A DNA stretch of 64,000 nt from Rhodocollybia butyracea (taxonomy: Eukaryota > Basidiomycota > Agaricomycetes > Agaricales > Omphalotaceae), in NCBI GenBank assembly GCA_015501585.1, contig JADNRY010000018.1:62001-126000 (forward strand). The letters are read 5' to 3'. A model generated the notes under the pieces. That model was not told the DNA's origin and ran no database searches. It worked only from the letters and a program-made list of their open reading frames with translations. Positions within the stretch are counted from its first letter, which is position 1. Each line of letters opens with the position of its first letter. The translations under genes were made by a program, and so were the position numbers. This document shows positions 46,641 through 58,843 of the stretch, piece by piece.

Positions 46641-48523
46641 TCCGTTAAAACCCGAGGAAAAAATTTTCAACTTAAAGAACTTGTACCATTATGTTTATCA
46701 GATGCCGCCAAGTGGCCACGGGTATGACTGAGTGTCTTTGGTTGGGACGGGGAAGATGATTGAAAGGCAGCCTTCAGCGCATAAGTCGTAAAAAGTGGTA
46801 AGGACGTGCCTTGAGGACCTGCGATGCGGATAAGGCAATAATATAATTGGGGGTGTCCAGTAGCTTGGTTACTGTCTTGTAGTCAGTGAAGAAAAGCTGT
46901 TCGCTAGTAAAGCTCGAGCTAGGCTAGGCTTCGTTTGTCGGCGTTAGTACTGTGTGCGCTAGCATTTACTCTATTTAGACTGAGATGGCTGAGACTACAG
47001 ACAGAACACCCCGAACACCTCAATGAATGTATTCAATTGGATGAGACGTACTTCTGCCTACTTCTACTCTATCCTATGGGCCACCGGAAGCACGCTTCTT
47101 CATTGGATGCCCTCACTTAGGCCTCTAGGCTCGCTTCCATCCACCTTGAAGACCTCGGTGAATTTATTCCGACAAACGCAGAATCTACGGTCTAGCACAC
47201 TCTATCAGCTCTGAAAGTCTCTTTTTATACACCAGGAATTCAAATTGCCCATCTCTAACTTTGTACTCCAAGATCAATGCTTGAGTCAAGACAGAAGGCT
47301 CCGAGTTGCTTATTCCTCCATCTGCAAAACCTGGGACGAGCTTTGGCTGCTCTGGAGCACTCTGGAGCGCCCCAAAGCTGTCAAAGCTGCCAAAGCAACC
47401 CAGAGCAGCTCAGAGCGCTCTACAGCGAGCACCCTTGCTCTGAGATGCTTTGGACTGAATAGCAACTGAATAGAACTGCTTTCATCAAAACCCAGGTTTT
47501 GCAGATGAGTCGCATCTGGCCGCCCTGGTCTGGTGCTGCACTGGTGATCCGGATCCCGAGATTGCACACGGGTTGCCTACTGTACAAGAACCTATCTAAG
47601 TGAAGAGCTTTCTGTCACCTGTGGACCGTTTCGATCCAGCATCTTCTGATTCCTATGCTAGTATAGCATCGCTCTCACAGCAGTATGAATTGGGAGACTC
47701 CGAGAACTGGTTTTTGGGCAGGTGGGCGTGGAAGAAAAGAGGGTGAGCTACGCTAGTTGTACTGTACTACGAAATGATGTGAGAATTGAGCAGCCCTACT
47801 AAGTAACTGAGTCTTTCGACAGACACGACTGGCTCGCTGCATCATGTGTCCGTCCACTTTTGTCACGCTCTCTGCTTCGCTTGCAAACCATATGGCACTT
47901 TGAGCAGCATTCAACACCTGCAGAGTCTCCTGGGGTGCGTAAGGCCACCTACCAGATTCTCCTGATGGTCCCCTCCACATGCACCATTCAATCGAAATGG
48001 TTGAATCGATAATCTAGATCTACTACGCCCCGTCTCCTCCGCTCCGCAGAGATTTGCGGACACATTGTACATTCATGTTTTCACAAGCTCGAAATAGTCG
48101 CTAGAGACTGAGCTGTGCAAGAGCCCTGCAGTGTGGAGAGAACCACTGTCCTCTATTCCGGCATGAAACCTAAGGCAGCAAAGCTGTCACGATGTTTCAG
48201 ATCCGACAATTGCTGAGTGAATGGGTTGATTGGAGGGGGGCATCAATCAGATTTAAAAGACAACGTATGATAGCAATATGATAGCGTATGATCCAAAGCA
48301 TTCGGAGCTCTGACATGGAATAGATTCTTTGCTCATGGGACTGTCGATAAGCATTGAATCTCTAAGTATTACCGTAATATAAAGTACAATAATGCTGACA
48401 ACCATAGACTCTCCAACGTTCCCCAGCGTCCCCGCCCCAATCTCGCCACTAGTAATCCAACCCAAAATTTCCAGTATTCTAGTCACAGAACTCACTTTTG
48501 CTATCCATATTTCTGTGTCCATA
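46641..48523. other. Gene-poor region holding a MITE
   Basis: Nothing is recognised apart from the 189-bp inverted-repeat element at 47319-47507. Confidence 0.5.
47319..47507. mobile_element. 189-bp MITE with ends CATCTGCAAAACCTGGG
   Basis: The terminal 17 bases CATCTGCAAAACCTGGG are repeated exactly in inverse orientation at the right end. The interior is rich in CTCTGGAGC, AGCTTTGG and AGAGC blocks that also pair imperfectly. No target duplication is visible. The first 14 bases resemble the left end of element C (CATCAGCAAAACCT), so the two may share a transposase. Confidence 0.85.
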
Positions 48524-49899
48524 ATGACTCCAGAAGAAGCACAAGTGATCAATGGCATTGGAGTTATAAATTACAAGAATGTTAGCAATATGGTACTGGT
48601 CTGTATGCTTCATGGTGGGTTTCACTAGTAGGCTGCAAACGATGCTAGGACCAAGTTCTCACTTCTCAAGTTTCTAGGGATGTATTGCTTGGTTTTTTTA
48701 ACCAGTATATACATTTACTTGTAAGTTATTAAAATTCTCTGTGCTGACTGCGCATTATGAGTCCACCACTGTGACTGTTAAGTACTCACTTCACCATTCG
48801 CACTATCTAGGAACAAACGTAGCAAAAGAGAGGCAACAATCAATTTACTTTGTGCGATCATGGCAACTCTTGTCCTGATTACCATGTACTTTATCGGATT
48901 CATGACCGAGATATTTGTTCTCGTCAAATACGGGATCATATTGTCTCTTCCGGGTGGAGTTATAGCGCAGACAGAATCGGCAAACTCCCAAAGCATTCTT
49001 TTAGTGTGGGATGTGATTTCAATCTGGTTGGCCTACGTCATAGTAAGTCGCACTTAACAGGCACACCTAGTAGACTTTGACACTGATTCGTTCCAATTGC
49101 ATGCCTAAAAGTATTTAGTGGCTGATGGAATGATTGTATGGAGAGCCTGGGCAGTGTGGATGGATAATCGAGGTGTAAAATTAACTTTGGCTTTTCTCAT
49201 GTTTGCAGACATCGGTGACATCGAACATTGAGCATCCGGCCTTATGAGCTTTTATTGATGCGCCATTTTTAGGTGTTGACTTGGCCGCTGGGGTTACAGA
49301 TACCCGCACACGAATATTAGGGGGTCAAGAAACTCAGACTCTTGATTGGGTCAATGTTGCACTTTCATTTACGATCAATGTAGTGGCAACATCCTTGATA
49401 GGATTTCAGGCCTGGTAAGCACTTCAGTGTGCCTTGTAAGAGTCTGTTACAGATATTGGTATCAAAGGATATACCATGAATCAGTCAAAAAGACTGTTTC
49501 AATTCGGAAAAAAACACGCCTTGAAGAAATTCTTTTGCTATTGCTAGAGTCCGGTGCAATATTTGGTATAGTTCAGGTGTGTGCTCCGTAAAGGAAAAAA
49601 ACTTGCTGTATTAAATGCAGTTTCAGCTACTGGACATAATTTTCAGCATATTGGACTCAAAGGACACTGTCCTTCCAACAGTTGATTTGGCTTCTCAGTT
49701 GATCGGAAATCTTTACCCCTACGCTGCTGTGAGGATGATTCTGATTTATTCTCAGAATAAATAATACATAACTAACTCTATGATTGTAACCCAGGCCTTT
49801 AACCCAGTGGCCATTTATGTGGTCGTGCAAACACAAAACACATATGAGCACAGTTTTTACCTTGAAGAGTCTCACACTGATACTACTACTATCCACTGA
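48524..49899 (+). CDS. Multi-pass (about seven-span) membrane protein, unknown fungal family
   Basis: Eight exons, 48524-48614, 48678-48720, 48811-49042, 49112-49214, 49273-49414, 49468-49576, 49621-49728 and 49795-49899, keep frame and give 310 residues. About seven hydrophobic segments are visible, including YCLVFLTSIYIYL, ATLVLITMYFIGFMTEI, VWDVISIWLAYVIYL and FTINVVATSLIGFQA. After span 4 comes ADGMIVWRAWAVWMDNRG, a pattern shared by a large unnamed basidiomycete membrane family. The third cytosolic loop is basic (SVKKTVSIRKKTR). The layout recalls receptors, but I cannot assign a ligand. Exon 7 could start six bases later at 49627. Confidence 0.85.
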
Positions 49900-50245
49900 G
49901 CACATGTAATACCTACAATCTTATCTTCGGTACTATAGCCTTGAGATAAGCTTTAATCCGATAAGAAGTCGCTACTTTTATGACGGTCAACGGTGATGGT
50001 TCGATTAACCTGGCCATCCGCCGTCTGCAGTTTTCGAAGAAGCGCAACTATTACGAGGCCTTGCAATGTCGGCGAAGCAGCAGACTACTTTCTCTTCGGG
50101 CTGCACGTACATACCGCCGGGATTGGTGTCATACTTGTTGCTTGACTTGGCGGGCCTTGTGTTCGTGCTTTAAGAATTTGACAGACGATGCTTGGAATAA
50201 GTACTTACGCAGTACACTTTGTGGAATCTTTCTGCTGAGGCTGTT

Positions 50246-51216
50246 ATGTTCATGCGAACCTTGTTTTTGAGAGCTGACGAGATCTTGAGACCTACTGTAG
50301 TCAGCCAATTTTCAAATTGTTTCCTCATGTTCGACGACGACGAACTCTTGCCTCCCTGGTCATCCCCTGATATATCTGTCTGGGTGATCCGAAGTGCTTT
50401 CTCTTTTGTTCTCCTTGCTCCGTACGCACCTTGGAAAGCAAGCCCCGCGACGCAAGATCTGGAAGCTACTTTAGGAGAGTGAGTGATTTCAGTAGTACGT
50501 GAGCGATTTCAGTTTCGAGAAAACCGTTCAAAAACTCCGGAAAACTGCCAAAAAGTTCCCATCTATCCCTCGATACTTGTTGCCCGACTATAGACTATTT
50601 CGCAAAAAGTTCTCTCGTCTTAGGACATCCACGGCGGTAATAAGTTCGTTTGATCTGGATTTTCGATTTATTTATTAATCAACAGCGATTTCGCGATGCA
50701 CATCGGACTTTTGCGTCGGCAGATCTACTACTTGGCCCGGACATAGATAAAGCTACACCTCATCAATGGAACTTGCGTGCGCAGATGGCTCGTTCGGACA
50801 TATGGTACCATTACTATCCACCTTTAGAACGAAAAGGTCGTCCCATTACTTTTCCTCCCGACGCGCCGTCCATGACGATTACTCGTGGCCGTGTTGTTCA
50901 ATTCAATTACCTGAACCCCAATGGCGTCTTCCGCGTCGACACCCCTGCCGATGATACGTGGACGCCAAACGTTCCATATATCTCGGAAAGTGCGGGCGAT
51001 GTGCTGTCCTGTCTCCATAATCCGCATCCAAGTCTTTCTTCACCAAGGAACCCCAACACGGCTCTTCCTACATCAAACGTATGTTCGAAATGCGAACATA
51101 CTCTGCCGCCGCGGGTCGGCCTTGCCTCATTGTCCCCTCCTCCTCCTCCTTCTTACCACCCTCCCCCTCCATACAATGCTCTCCTTCTGCTTCTTCGCTC
51201 CCCGGTATCGAAGTAA
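50246..51216 (+). CDS. Unknown protein, three exons
   Basis: Exons 50246-50478, 50513-50636 and 50686-51216 keep frame and give 295 residues. The first intron is only 34 bases (GTGAGT..TTTCAG), the second 49. The middle is basic (RLFRKKFSRLRTSTARFRD). The third exon has RAQMARSDIWYHYYPPLERK and two Cys near a Pro-rich tail. Frames upstream (49980-50240) may hold further exons, so the start is uncertain. No family recognised. Confidence 0.55.
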
Positions 51217-51775
51217 TCTCTAATTCACTGATGTCCTCCGCTAAAATTCTGATATTGTTTAGTGTTTATGTCGCCATTTTTGTCCTTTCACTCCTGCTAC
51301 TTTCCCTGTTACAGTGTCAATACAAACGAGTTTCAATTCAATAAACGTGTCTGGCAAAAGATTTGCCAATATTACCCTACAGAGCTCAATTATAAGAATC
51401 TGCGCTGGGGCTTCTCAATTAACTATCAATGCTGGTCACCAGATCTACGTTTCTTTTGATAATTGTCTTGATACGCAGCTTATCACAATTCGAAGATAGT
51501 TCTCTGCTTACTGAAATTGGGTTCTCGTCCAGACTAAGCTAGTAATCTCTTCTCCCAAATGGTGGAGGTAGATGGGTGAGGGGTGGTGTGGAGCTACTAG
51601 AAGGGATGACTGAGGGACGGTGTCATTTCGTGGCTTGAACGTATTTTAGTACGATATGGCAGTTGTATACCTTCAATGTGAGGAACGGTGAGCTAACTTA
51701 GGAAAAATAGAAAGGATAAGAAGGACATCTATGAACGATCAAGTCATACAATAATTACGATTACACTTGTCTTTG
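51217..51775. other. Intergenic, no gene seen
   Basis: Convergent 3' ends of the unknown gene and the FHA gene lie here. Nothing else is supported. Confidence 0.5.
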
Positions 51776-52650
51776 CTATTTAGTATTTATCACGCAACAA
51801 TCATATCTGATACAGTGTATTCTCACTGTTTCTCCTAAGGACAACCCACGATAGCGATAACAGGTGTTAGCTCCATGTTTACTTCCTCCAGGCGTAATGA
51901 TATTCCCAATCGCTGGTAGAAAATCAGCCAGGTTCCTCTCGTCACCGCTAACAATGCTCACCAAGATATCCCCCGAATTCAGCCACTTTGCTTGGTGAGA
52001 TTGCAATTGTACACCATTGATATATGTCCCATTTGATGAACCAAGGTCTTGGATGAAGATCTTTGATCAAAAGTAAGTACTAAGTCGGCGATAAAGTAAA
52101 GAGGTCGAACTTTGCCTTGGTCATCCATCCAAACAGATGCATGTTGTTTGCTTACGGGACTCACGACGATTGGAGCCCCGTTCCCGCTCCTAGCATCCAT
52201 TCTGATACGTCCGCTATCCTGGAAAGCAAGGGAATTTGGAGAGGCTAGGTTGGTGGAAAATAGCCCATTATTCGGAGAGGGAACCTCAAGCTCTGGCTCC
52301 AACTTGTTTTTTGAGATGAATGTGAAGTCGAACATATTAGACGCATAGGGATTGGGATCCGGTGTACAGATAGTATGAAAATTATCTGACTCGAACCAGT
52401 CAAAACCGAGATCCCAGTAGTCGCTGCTGTATGGATCTTGTTGTGATTGCGATCGTATCTGAGCCTTCGGACGGCCCAGGATCACAGGTTCTTCTCCGAC
52501 AGTTAGGTATAGATATTTGGGAGCGAAAGGGAGAGACCACTGGGTTGGAGATAGCGTGAGTATTGTAGTACTAGCTGTGGTCTGTGACTCGGTATCAGAG
52601 GACGATGGCGAGGAATAGATAGGGCTAGGGGAGGACGAGGCGGAAGACAT
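51776..52650 (-). CDS. FHA-domain protein with a long insertion in the domain
   Basis: Exons 52111-52650 and 51776-52060 keep frame and give 274 residues. FHA domains bind phosphothreonine peptides. The expected marks are present: GR at residues 59-60 (VILGRPKAQ), SKQHASVW near 168-175 and DLGSSNGTYING near 185-196, where Ser, His and Asn are the binding residues. The spacing from GR to SKQH is about 108 residues, against roughly 20 in typical FHA domains. A Ser/Thr-rich N terminus precedes the domain. Likely nuclear or cytosolic signalling, by inference. The C-terminal ~30 residues after IITPGG may be intron read-through. Confidence 0.85.
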
Positions 52651-54504
52651 TAAATTTACTGTCGATCTATGAGCAGAGCAAAAAGTAGAAGAAGGGCGAG
52701 GTAGAGGCGCTAACGTTAAGACTTACTATTCGTAAACGATAGGGCGGAGGAACAGAGAAAGACACAAATCCGTGTGGCGGCATAAATACTTTTACTTAAT
52801 CCTAGAGTTCACGTGAAAGGAACGAAAGCAAAGACCAAACAGGCAAGAGGGACCCAGTTCAAACTCAAAGACAAGGCGTAGGAAACACAAGTTTGGAACA
52901 TAGGATGTTGATCGTTGTGGGTCCATATAGGCGCTCAATGTCAAACTTCAGACAAAAAGCGAAGAACGAGGCCTTGTATTTTGTTAGTCTATTGTCTTTG
53001 TACTATTTGAGTCATTAATATTGAAGTTGATGGACCGATGCGCTGAACTGTTGCCAGTCCCAGCCGCTTTGAATATGAAGCCTTGAGGGGAGTTTCGAAC
53101 GGAACATATAAATCCACTATGGCTCATAGAAAGTTTTGAATTTACTTACTGGTCCCAATCAGTGTCGAGAGGAAGTAAGTACGTGCGCGTGATTCCTGGT
53201 TTCTCATATGGAGATTTGGAAAAAGCCAGATACCTTATCAGTGCATCGCTAGGGAGAAAAAGGAACACTAAGATAGTGAGCATCGACGAGCAAGCGTAGG
53301 AGTCTAAGAACGAGATAAAATTGTCCAAGTTATCGTGGATTGTCGTTATGGGTAGTCCCCCGTCGAATCAACAATTGCATGAGAGTGCTCCCAGACATCG
53401 TATCTCCGAGAATCTACTACCTATGTGTCTCGTTACTAACTAGTTTATCCTTGAACAGTCGAGCGGTAAGCTTCCAGAGTCTTTTAGCAATGAAACTCCA
53501 ATTTCGATTATTTCCCTTGATATCCGTGAGTTCGACGGGACGCCGACGGTTCGTATGGTCACCAGAACTCTCCAGCGAGTGTTCAGGCATAGGTGTACAA
53601 TTACATTTTGTACAATTACAGGTAGTGTCGTGTCTATGTTTGTTTTTTATTGGGGGGAAAATGGTATGAGTTGAGTTGACACGCATACGGAAGGCAAGAC
53701 CTACGCATTGCCTTTACATCCACATCCAGCTATTTCCTCTGACTTAATAGTTCTAAAAGAATCAGACTGGGGTGGTGCGCTACGACAGTCTGCGTTCAAG
53801 AGACTGCAGGGGTTTGTACAACTGATACACGCACTCTGTGCATTTGTTGGGTGGTAGTAGGTACAGTGCAACGGCGCGGCTTCTCAAGTCCCCAAGGTTA
53901 GCAAGACATACAAACAGGACCACAAGCCAGGTACTTACCCTTATCCTAGACTGAACTATCTTGATTATGAGAACGAGGGAGATGGGGTCCGAAAAACGTT
54001 GATAACAAGAGAGCTAATGTCCGTAGTTTTATAGCCCGACCGGGAACTTCTTACTGGCATGAGTCTCATCGTATACGGTGTAGAGTTCCGCATCATTTGA
54101 CAGAAGAAAGAAAATGAATAACGTCTTTGACCTGCCAGCGGCCCAACGATTACCCTATATAGAACAAAGATAAGCGCCTTGATAGCATATGATACTCGTG
54201 AGTCAACTGCGATTTTGATGAAGAGCTGTAGAGACGTAATCAGTTGAAGTAAAGTGCTGTAGATTCTAGAATACCCGTGGCCCCGAACGTCCAGTAATTT
54301 GAAGTAGCCAACAAAGGAGCAACAAAGGAAACAAGTCACAAAGGAAACGGAGGGCAAACAAGATTAGGGCTAGTTAGGGTTACGGTGGCGTGGGAGTAGT
54401 CGTGACCATGTGAAACTCTGACGTTGCTATTAGCGGAAGCGTTGTGGTTTTTGCGCATTGACCAGTTTGGCGTCACCGACGACACCAGTTCATCGGCTGC
54501 CCTA
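52651..54504. other. Intergenic with an unassigned exon-like frame
   Basis: The minus-strand frame 53146-53328 (MDNFISFLDSYACSSM, about 60 codons) ends at a clean GTAAGT donor and may be a first exon, but I could not find its continuation. Other frames lack support. Confidence 0.4.
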
Positions 54505-57352
54505 ATGTCTTCATCTTTCTCTGATGTCCCGGCATACAAAGGAAAAGTAACCAACAGATCTTGGGCGCAATTACCAGAAGAAATTGTGAGGTTAGTTTAT
54601 CCCTATTGTTCACTTAAAAAATACGCGTTCGACCATTTCCATTTCTACAGAATTATTGGGACTTATTTCATCTGGGATTTATCGGTTGCAAATTACTGCC
54701 CAGAGCAATGGGGATTGCGACCTTTTTGGCAAAATCGTATGGTTTACACAGCTTTGCGAGACGGACAAGACGTGGAACGCTTCATGCGCATATGTCCTTC
54801 GTGGGGAGCTGCAAGTGTGTATTATCAGGTTTACACTAGATTACATCGTTAATCCTGCTTTATAGTGGAGACTCACATGTTCTGGTTGCATGCCATTGCG
54901 CTGATTGACCCCCATGATACGCTGGGCGCTCATGCCTGGGTTCGAACCAGCAATTCCAATTCTTCTGCACCGCCGCTCAAAATGTCCCCGTACCAGCATT
55001 TCCGGAATATCACTCGGTTCTCCTGCTATGTTTGTCGTATCAACCACCCGAATTCCAATGTCGGTCTTGGAAATGCAAAAGGCGCTGTATTCACGCCTTA
55101 TCTCTCCTTTACTGGGCTCTGTCGCGACCACGAAAAACCACGGAATGCTTATTGTGGCCTGTGTCTCCGTGAAGGCCAATCGTATGAAGTTGAAATGCAG
55201 GCCAACCAGGCTTTCCTGACTGGCTGTATCGAAAACGAAGATCGGGAAATGTGGCCCAACACGGAGGCGACTTGCAAATGCTGTCGTGCTGAGTGGTTGT
55301 GGCGACAAGCATGTATCAACAACGTTCGTGATGCAGTCGGTGGTCGAAGGTTCCGACTCGAGGACTGGGAGGCTAAATCCACAATTGACGGTTTTGTCGA
55401 TCTCGGAGAGGGTCGTATTTCAGACATCCTCATCATTGCTCGGGAGAGACATTGGATACGGACTCACACAAAACTCTCGGACATGTTGTCCCAAGCACTC
55501 GCTGCTTCTCGGTTTGATGGGCAGGAAGAACGACTGGTAGCTGCTGCTCAGGGTGAAGATGTAGAGATGGATCTCAGTGAAGAGGAAGACGAGGACTACG
55601 AGCTTGCTCAGATCACCGAAGATAACGGTATCCGCGAGCTCGCGTTAGGTGACTGGGTCCGGAACCGAATCCTTGACGGATTTTGGATCAGTCCCGCTGA
55701 CCAGTGGTATCATTATGTCCAACCGGAACACCCATGGGATGTTCGTGCAGTGCATCCATGTCCTTGGACTGTCGAAGACGACGAAGCTCGGTCACATGCA
55801 GGGTCCGAGCAGGGAAACCGAACAGTCGATGAAGAGCATCCTAGACCCGTCACCGTTCGCGAAGCAATTCCACCTTCCCGTCCGTTATGCGAACAGTCGT
55901 ACCATGCTCATCAAAAGCAGATGCGTACACTCTTGCTCCCTGCTATGAAAAACATCGTCAGGCGATTAGTAATCGAATGTGGCGCAGATGGTGTAGACCC
56001 TGCAATACGGGCTACACGCATGACCTTTGAAGATGTGATGAAGGAGCTTCGGGATGAAGCTACCTGGTTCGAAGGCGTCGACTGGCTCGAAAGACGAAGG
56101 AACGCTCGTCGGGAAGCTGCTGCTCGCGAAGAAGCGAGCAGTGATGACCATTCGACTTCATCTGGGTCGAGTAAATCCTCTGATGAACTGTCAATCTTAC
56201 CTAGTCCGGTACTTTCCTCTACCACCCTCCAGACTACTCCTTCTCCCCCACCGATAGAAGACAAGAATGGTACCGATGTGAAGAGACCAGAGTCATCAAT
56301 GACGGTGTCTCCAGCAGTCACTATCGCAGTGTCTCCAGTCCTTGATCCGCCTCGCCTTATCCATCCTATACCCCACGTTCCTATTATGGCTGCGCATTTA
56401 CCTTTCTTTAGTAACGAGGCTTTCAAGAGTGTAAGTTTCTTCATTTCTTATTCAAAGAAAACGAATTCACAACTGATGCCTTGATTTGCAGGTATGGCGT
56501 GAAGCGTGTTCACCTTTGTATCACTGCCGATGCGGCATCTGTATACGAGCTCAAGCTCAGGCGAACGAAGCTGCTGCTGTCCCTAATGCCGTCAACAACC
56601 AAACTCAAGACGTTCCCGCCGAAGTTCCAGCCAACGTCAAAGAAAAGCAACAGGAGATCGTCGAGATCAAGCTCGGCGAACCTGATGGGGAAGGTGAAGA
56701 AGAAATTGACTACTTGGAATATGAAGAGGATGATAGCTGGGATTCGGAAGGACTCGACGCCGACGCGGATGCGGATGTAGATTCGAGATATGACAGTCGG
56801 AGTCGCTCCCGGTCTCCGCCAAGGTTGAATCGCACAGTCTATCACGCTCCTCCTGTACCCATCAGCCCACGAAAACGTTCTTGCGATGAGATTGATGAGG
56901 GAAGAATACGTGGCCGTGGGGATGACGATGATGACGATCGAAATACTCAGCGGGAGCGAGCTGACGAAGACACCACTGTCACTTCCGCCACACTGTATCC
57001 CCGTATCCCTGGGACACCACCTAAACGAATCCGACGTGATGGTCCGCCGGCGCTTAAAGGGCTCACTGTGGACGATCCGTCAAAACGGATGATGCACAAA
57101 CGCAGCTCTGAGGCGCTGATAGACGAGGACATGGACCATGATAATGGGAACAGAAATACCGATACTCGAGCTCGCGGTCGAGGCAAGAACGATTCTCAGA
57201 TCTCAAGTAAACGCGCAAAAATGTCTGAAGAGGCTGAATCTCCGCCAACATCGTTGACTGCGGAGGATAGCGAACATTCTTCGGCTGATGTTGAAGTGGA
57301 CGAAGGCGAAGAGTATAGGCCTGGAAGGAGAATCCCGATCGTCGAGCAATGA
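54505..57352 (+). CDS. Large conserved fungal protein, F-box-like start and acidic tail
   Basis: Exons 54505-54590, 54651-54814, 54866-56430 and 56492-57352 keep frame and give 891 residues. The N terminus contains RSWAQLPEEIVRIIGTYFIW, which resembles an F-box core, though a full F-box is not certain. Residues about 150-260 hold paired cysteines (CYVCRINHP, YCGLCLREG, CKCCRAEWLW) spaced like a zinc-binding region. Two very acidic runs (EEEDEDYE, DDDDDD) and a basic SRSRSRSPP stretch lie further on, followed by SSKRAKM, a possible nuclear signal. A Ser-rich linker separates the halves. It could be a nuclear or ubiquitin-linked adaptor, by inference. Such proteins recur in Agaricomycetes without a named function. 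Confidence 0.85.
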
Positions 57353-58843
57353 AAGGAACTAACAAAACTATCATGATCTTCACTATGCCCTCCAGAGACA
57401 CCTCTTAGACGGTTGCGGGTTGTGTACGAATAGAATTATTTCTCCGATGGACTGCCGAATTTCTGTTACTCGATCGAAAAAGAAGAGTATTTTTGTATTG
57501 CCCCCTCTTTCTCTCTTCTGTTTTCCATTTCTCTGCGTTGCCCGATGACAAGACCTTGTAAATCTTAGCTGCCCAGTTTTCATATTCGCTTTTCTATGAT
57601 TGACATCTTTTTTCGTTGTTTCTTGTCTAAACACTAAATACCTATCATAAACTGACTTGTTAGATGTACTATTATAGCGTTTAGTATCAGTAATGTCCAT
57701 GTATCCACTTCTGTGACTGACTGTGTTTGTGAAATAACAGTGTCCTCAGGACGTTTGGCGCTCCACGGTCTCTGGGGACGTTTATAACCGATAATCACAG
57801 GTGTGGCAGTAGAGAGGTGACAAATCACGATGATCAATCGAACGGCTATGTACTAGACTTGATGCTGGCCTTTTAGGTTATCTCCAAGAGCGGCGGTTTA
57901 ATCGCCAACTTAAGCTGGTAGCAGCGGGGATCCCAAGATGTAATCGCCTCCTTGCGTTCACTGTTCTAGTACTGATCAATTTAGCTTACCACTCTAGTTA
58001 AACTTCGGCCCTCGTTCAACACCTATATAACGGTATGTTCAATGGGCTTCATGGATGGCCAATTGAACGTCTGCCTGATATCTGCGCAACCCGGTTAAAC
58101 TACCTACCCATGGACCGCCGACAGTTATCAGAAGCTCCTATTGCTAGCATGCAGCTGATGAGCAATTGATGAGCCATCCGAGCCCATCTCCACCGAGCGT
58201 GATCTAACTACTTTCGCTGCATTATATCCCACGTAGATTATCTCTCTACGATCAGCATACAGTTGAAACTGTAAACAGTAAGTGGTTGCTCATCCATCGC
58301 CGTCATGAAATCTGATATAATTGATTTCCATTTTGGGCACAGCTCTCAAGAAAGGAAACTTCATCCAGAGTGAGCAGGATTTTTGGTTATGACTCATTGA
58401 TAACGCTCAACCCCATGTTTTCTAGTCACTCGCACCAACTGGGTGAAACAGCCATGTAGATTCGTTACAAAGAGGCGAATGATTCCGAGAAGAGGTTCAG
58501 TCTTTGTTCAGCCTAATAAGGTATCAGAATTCAAAAAATAAAGTTAAGGTTTGTGACATTACTACCTAGGATGTAGGTCCACATCTATGCGTGTATGACT
58601 CAACATAATTGAAAACAATGATGTACAGCGAGCAGGACAATGCAAAAACCCATGAAAGAGTCGACGTTACGCGGAGGTCGGCAGGACAAAGCAAAATCAG
58701 TAGTGGACAAAGCGGTAGATCTTACTGTGTTCGGAACATTATGCGGAAGATACTCTACTGTGCCGCTCGACGCGTTGCTTTAAGAACGCCGTGGATTTGT
58801 ACTCTTCCCCATTACACTCCCCCCTAGCACTCTCTTCTGAACA
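57353..58843. other. Intergenic, no gene seen
   Basis: About 1.5 kb with only short frames. The right part is the promoter of the HMG-box gene, with a pyrimidine-rich stretch at 58803-58836. Confidence 0.5.

Noticed and set aside
53965..54357. Minus-strand frame of 130 codons
   Set aside because: Hydrophobic and aromatic mix without family resemblance or splice signals; overlaps the promoter of the plus-strand gene at 54505.
54940..54960. GGGTTCGAACC box-B-like motif suggesting a tRNA
   Set aside because: It lies inside the coding exon of the large Cys protein, with no box A or cloverleaf around it.
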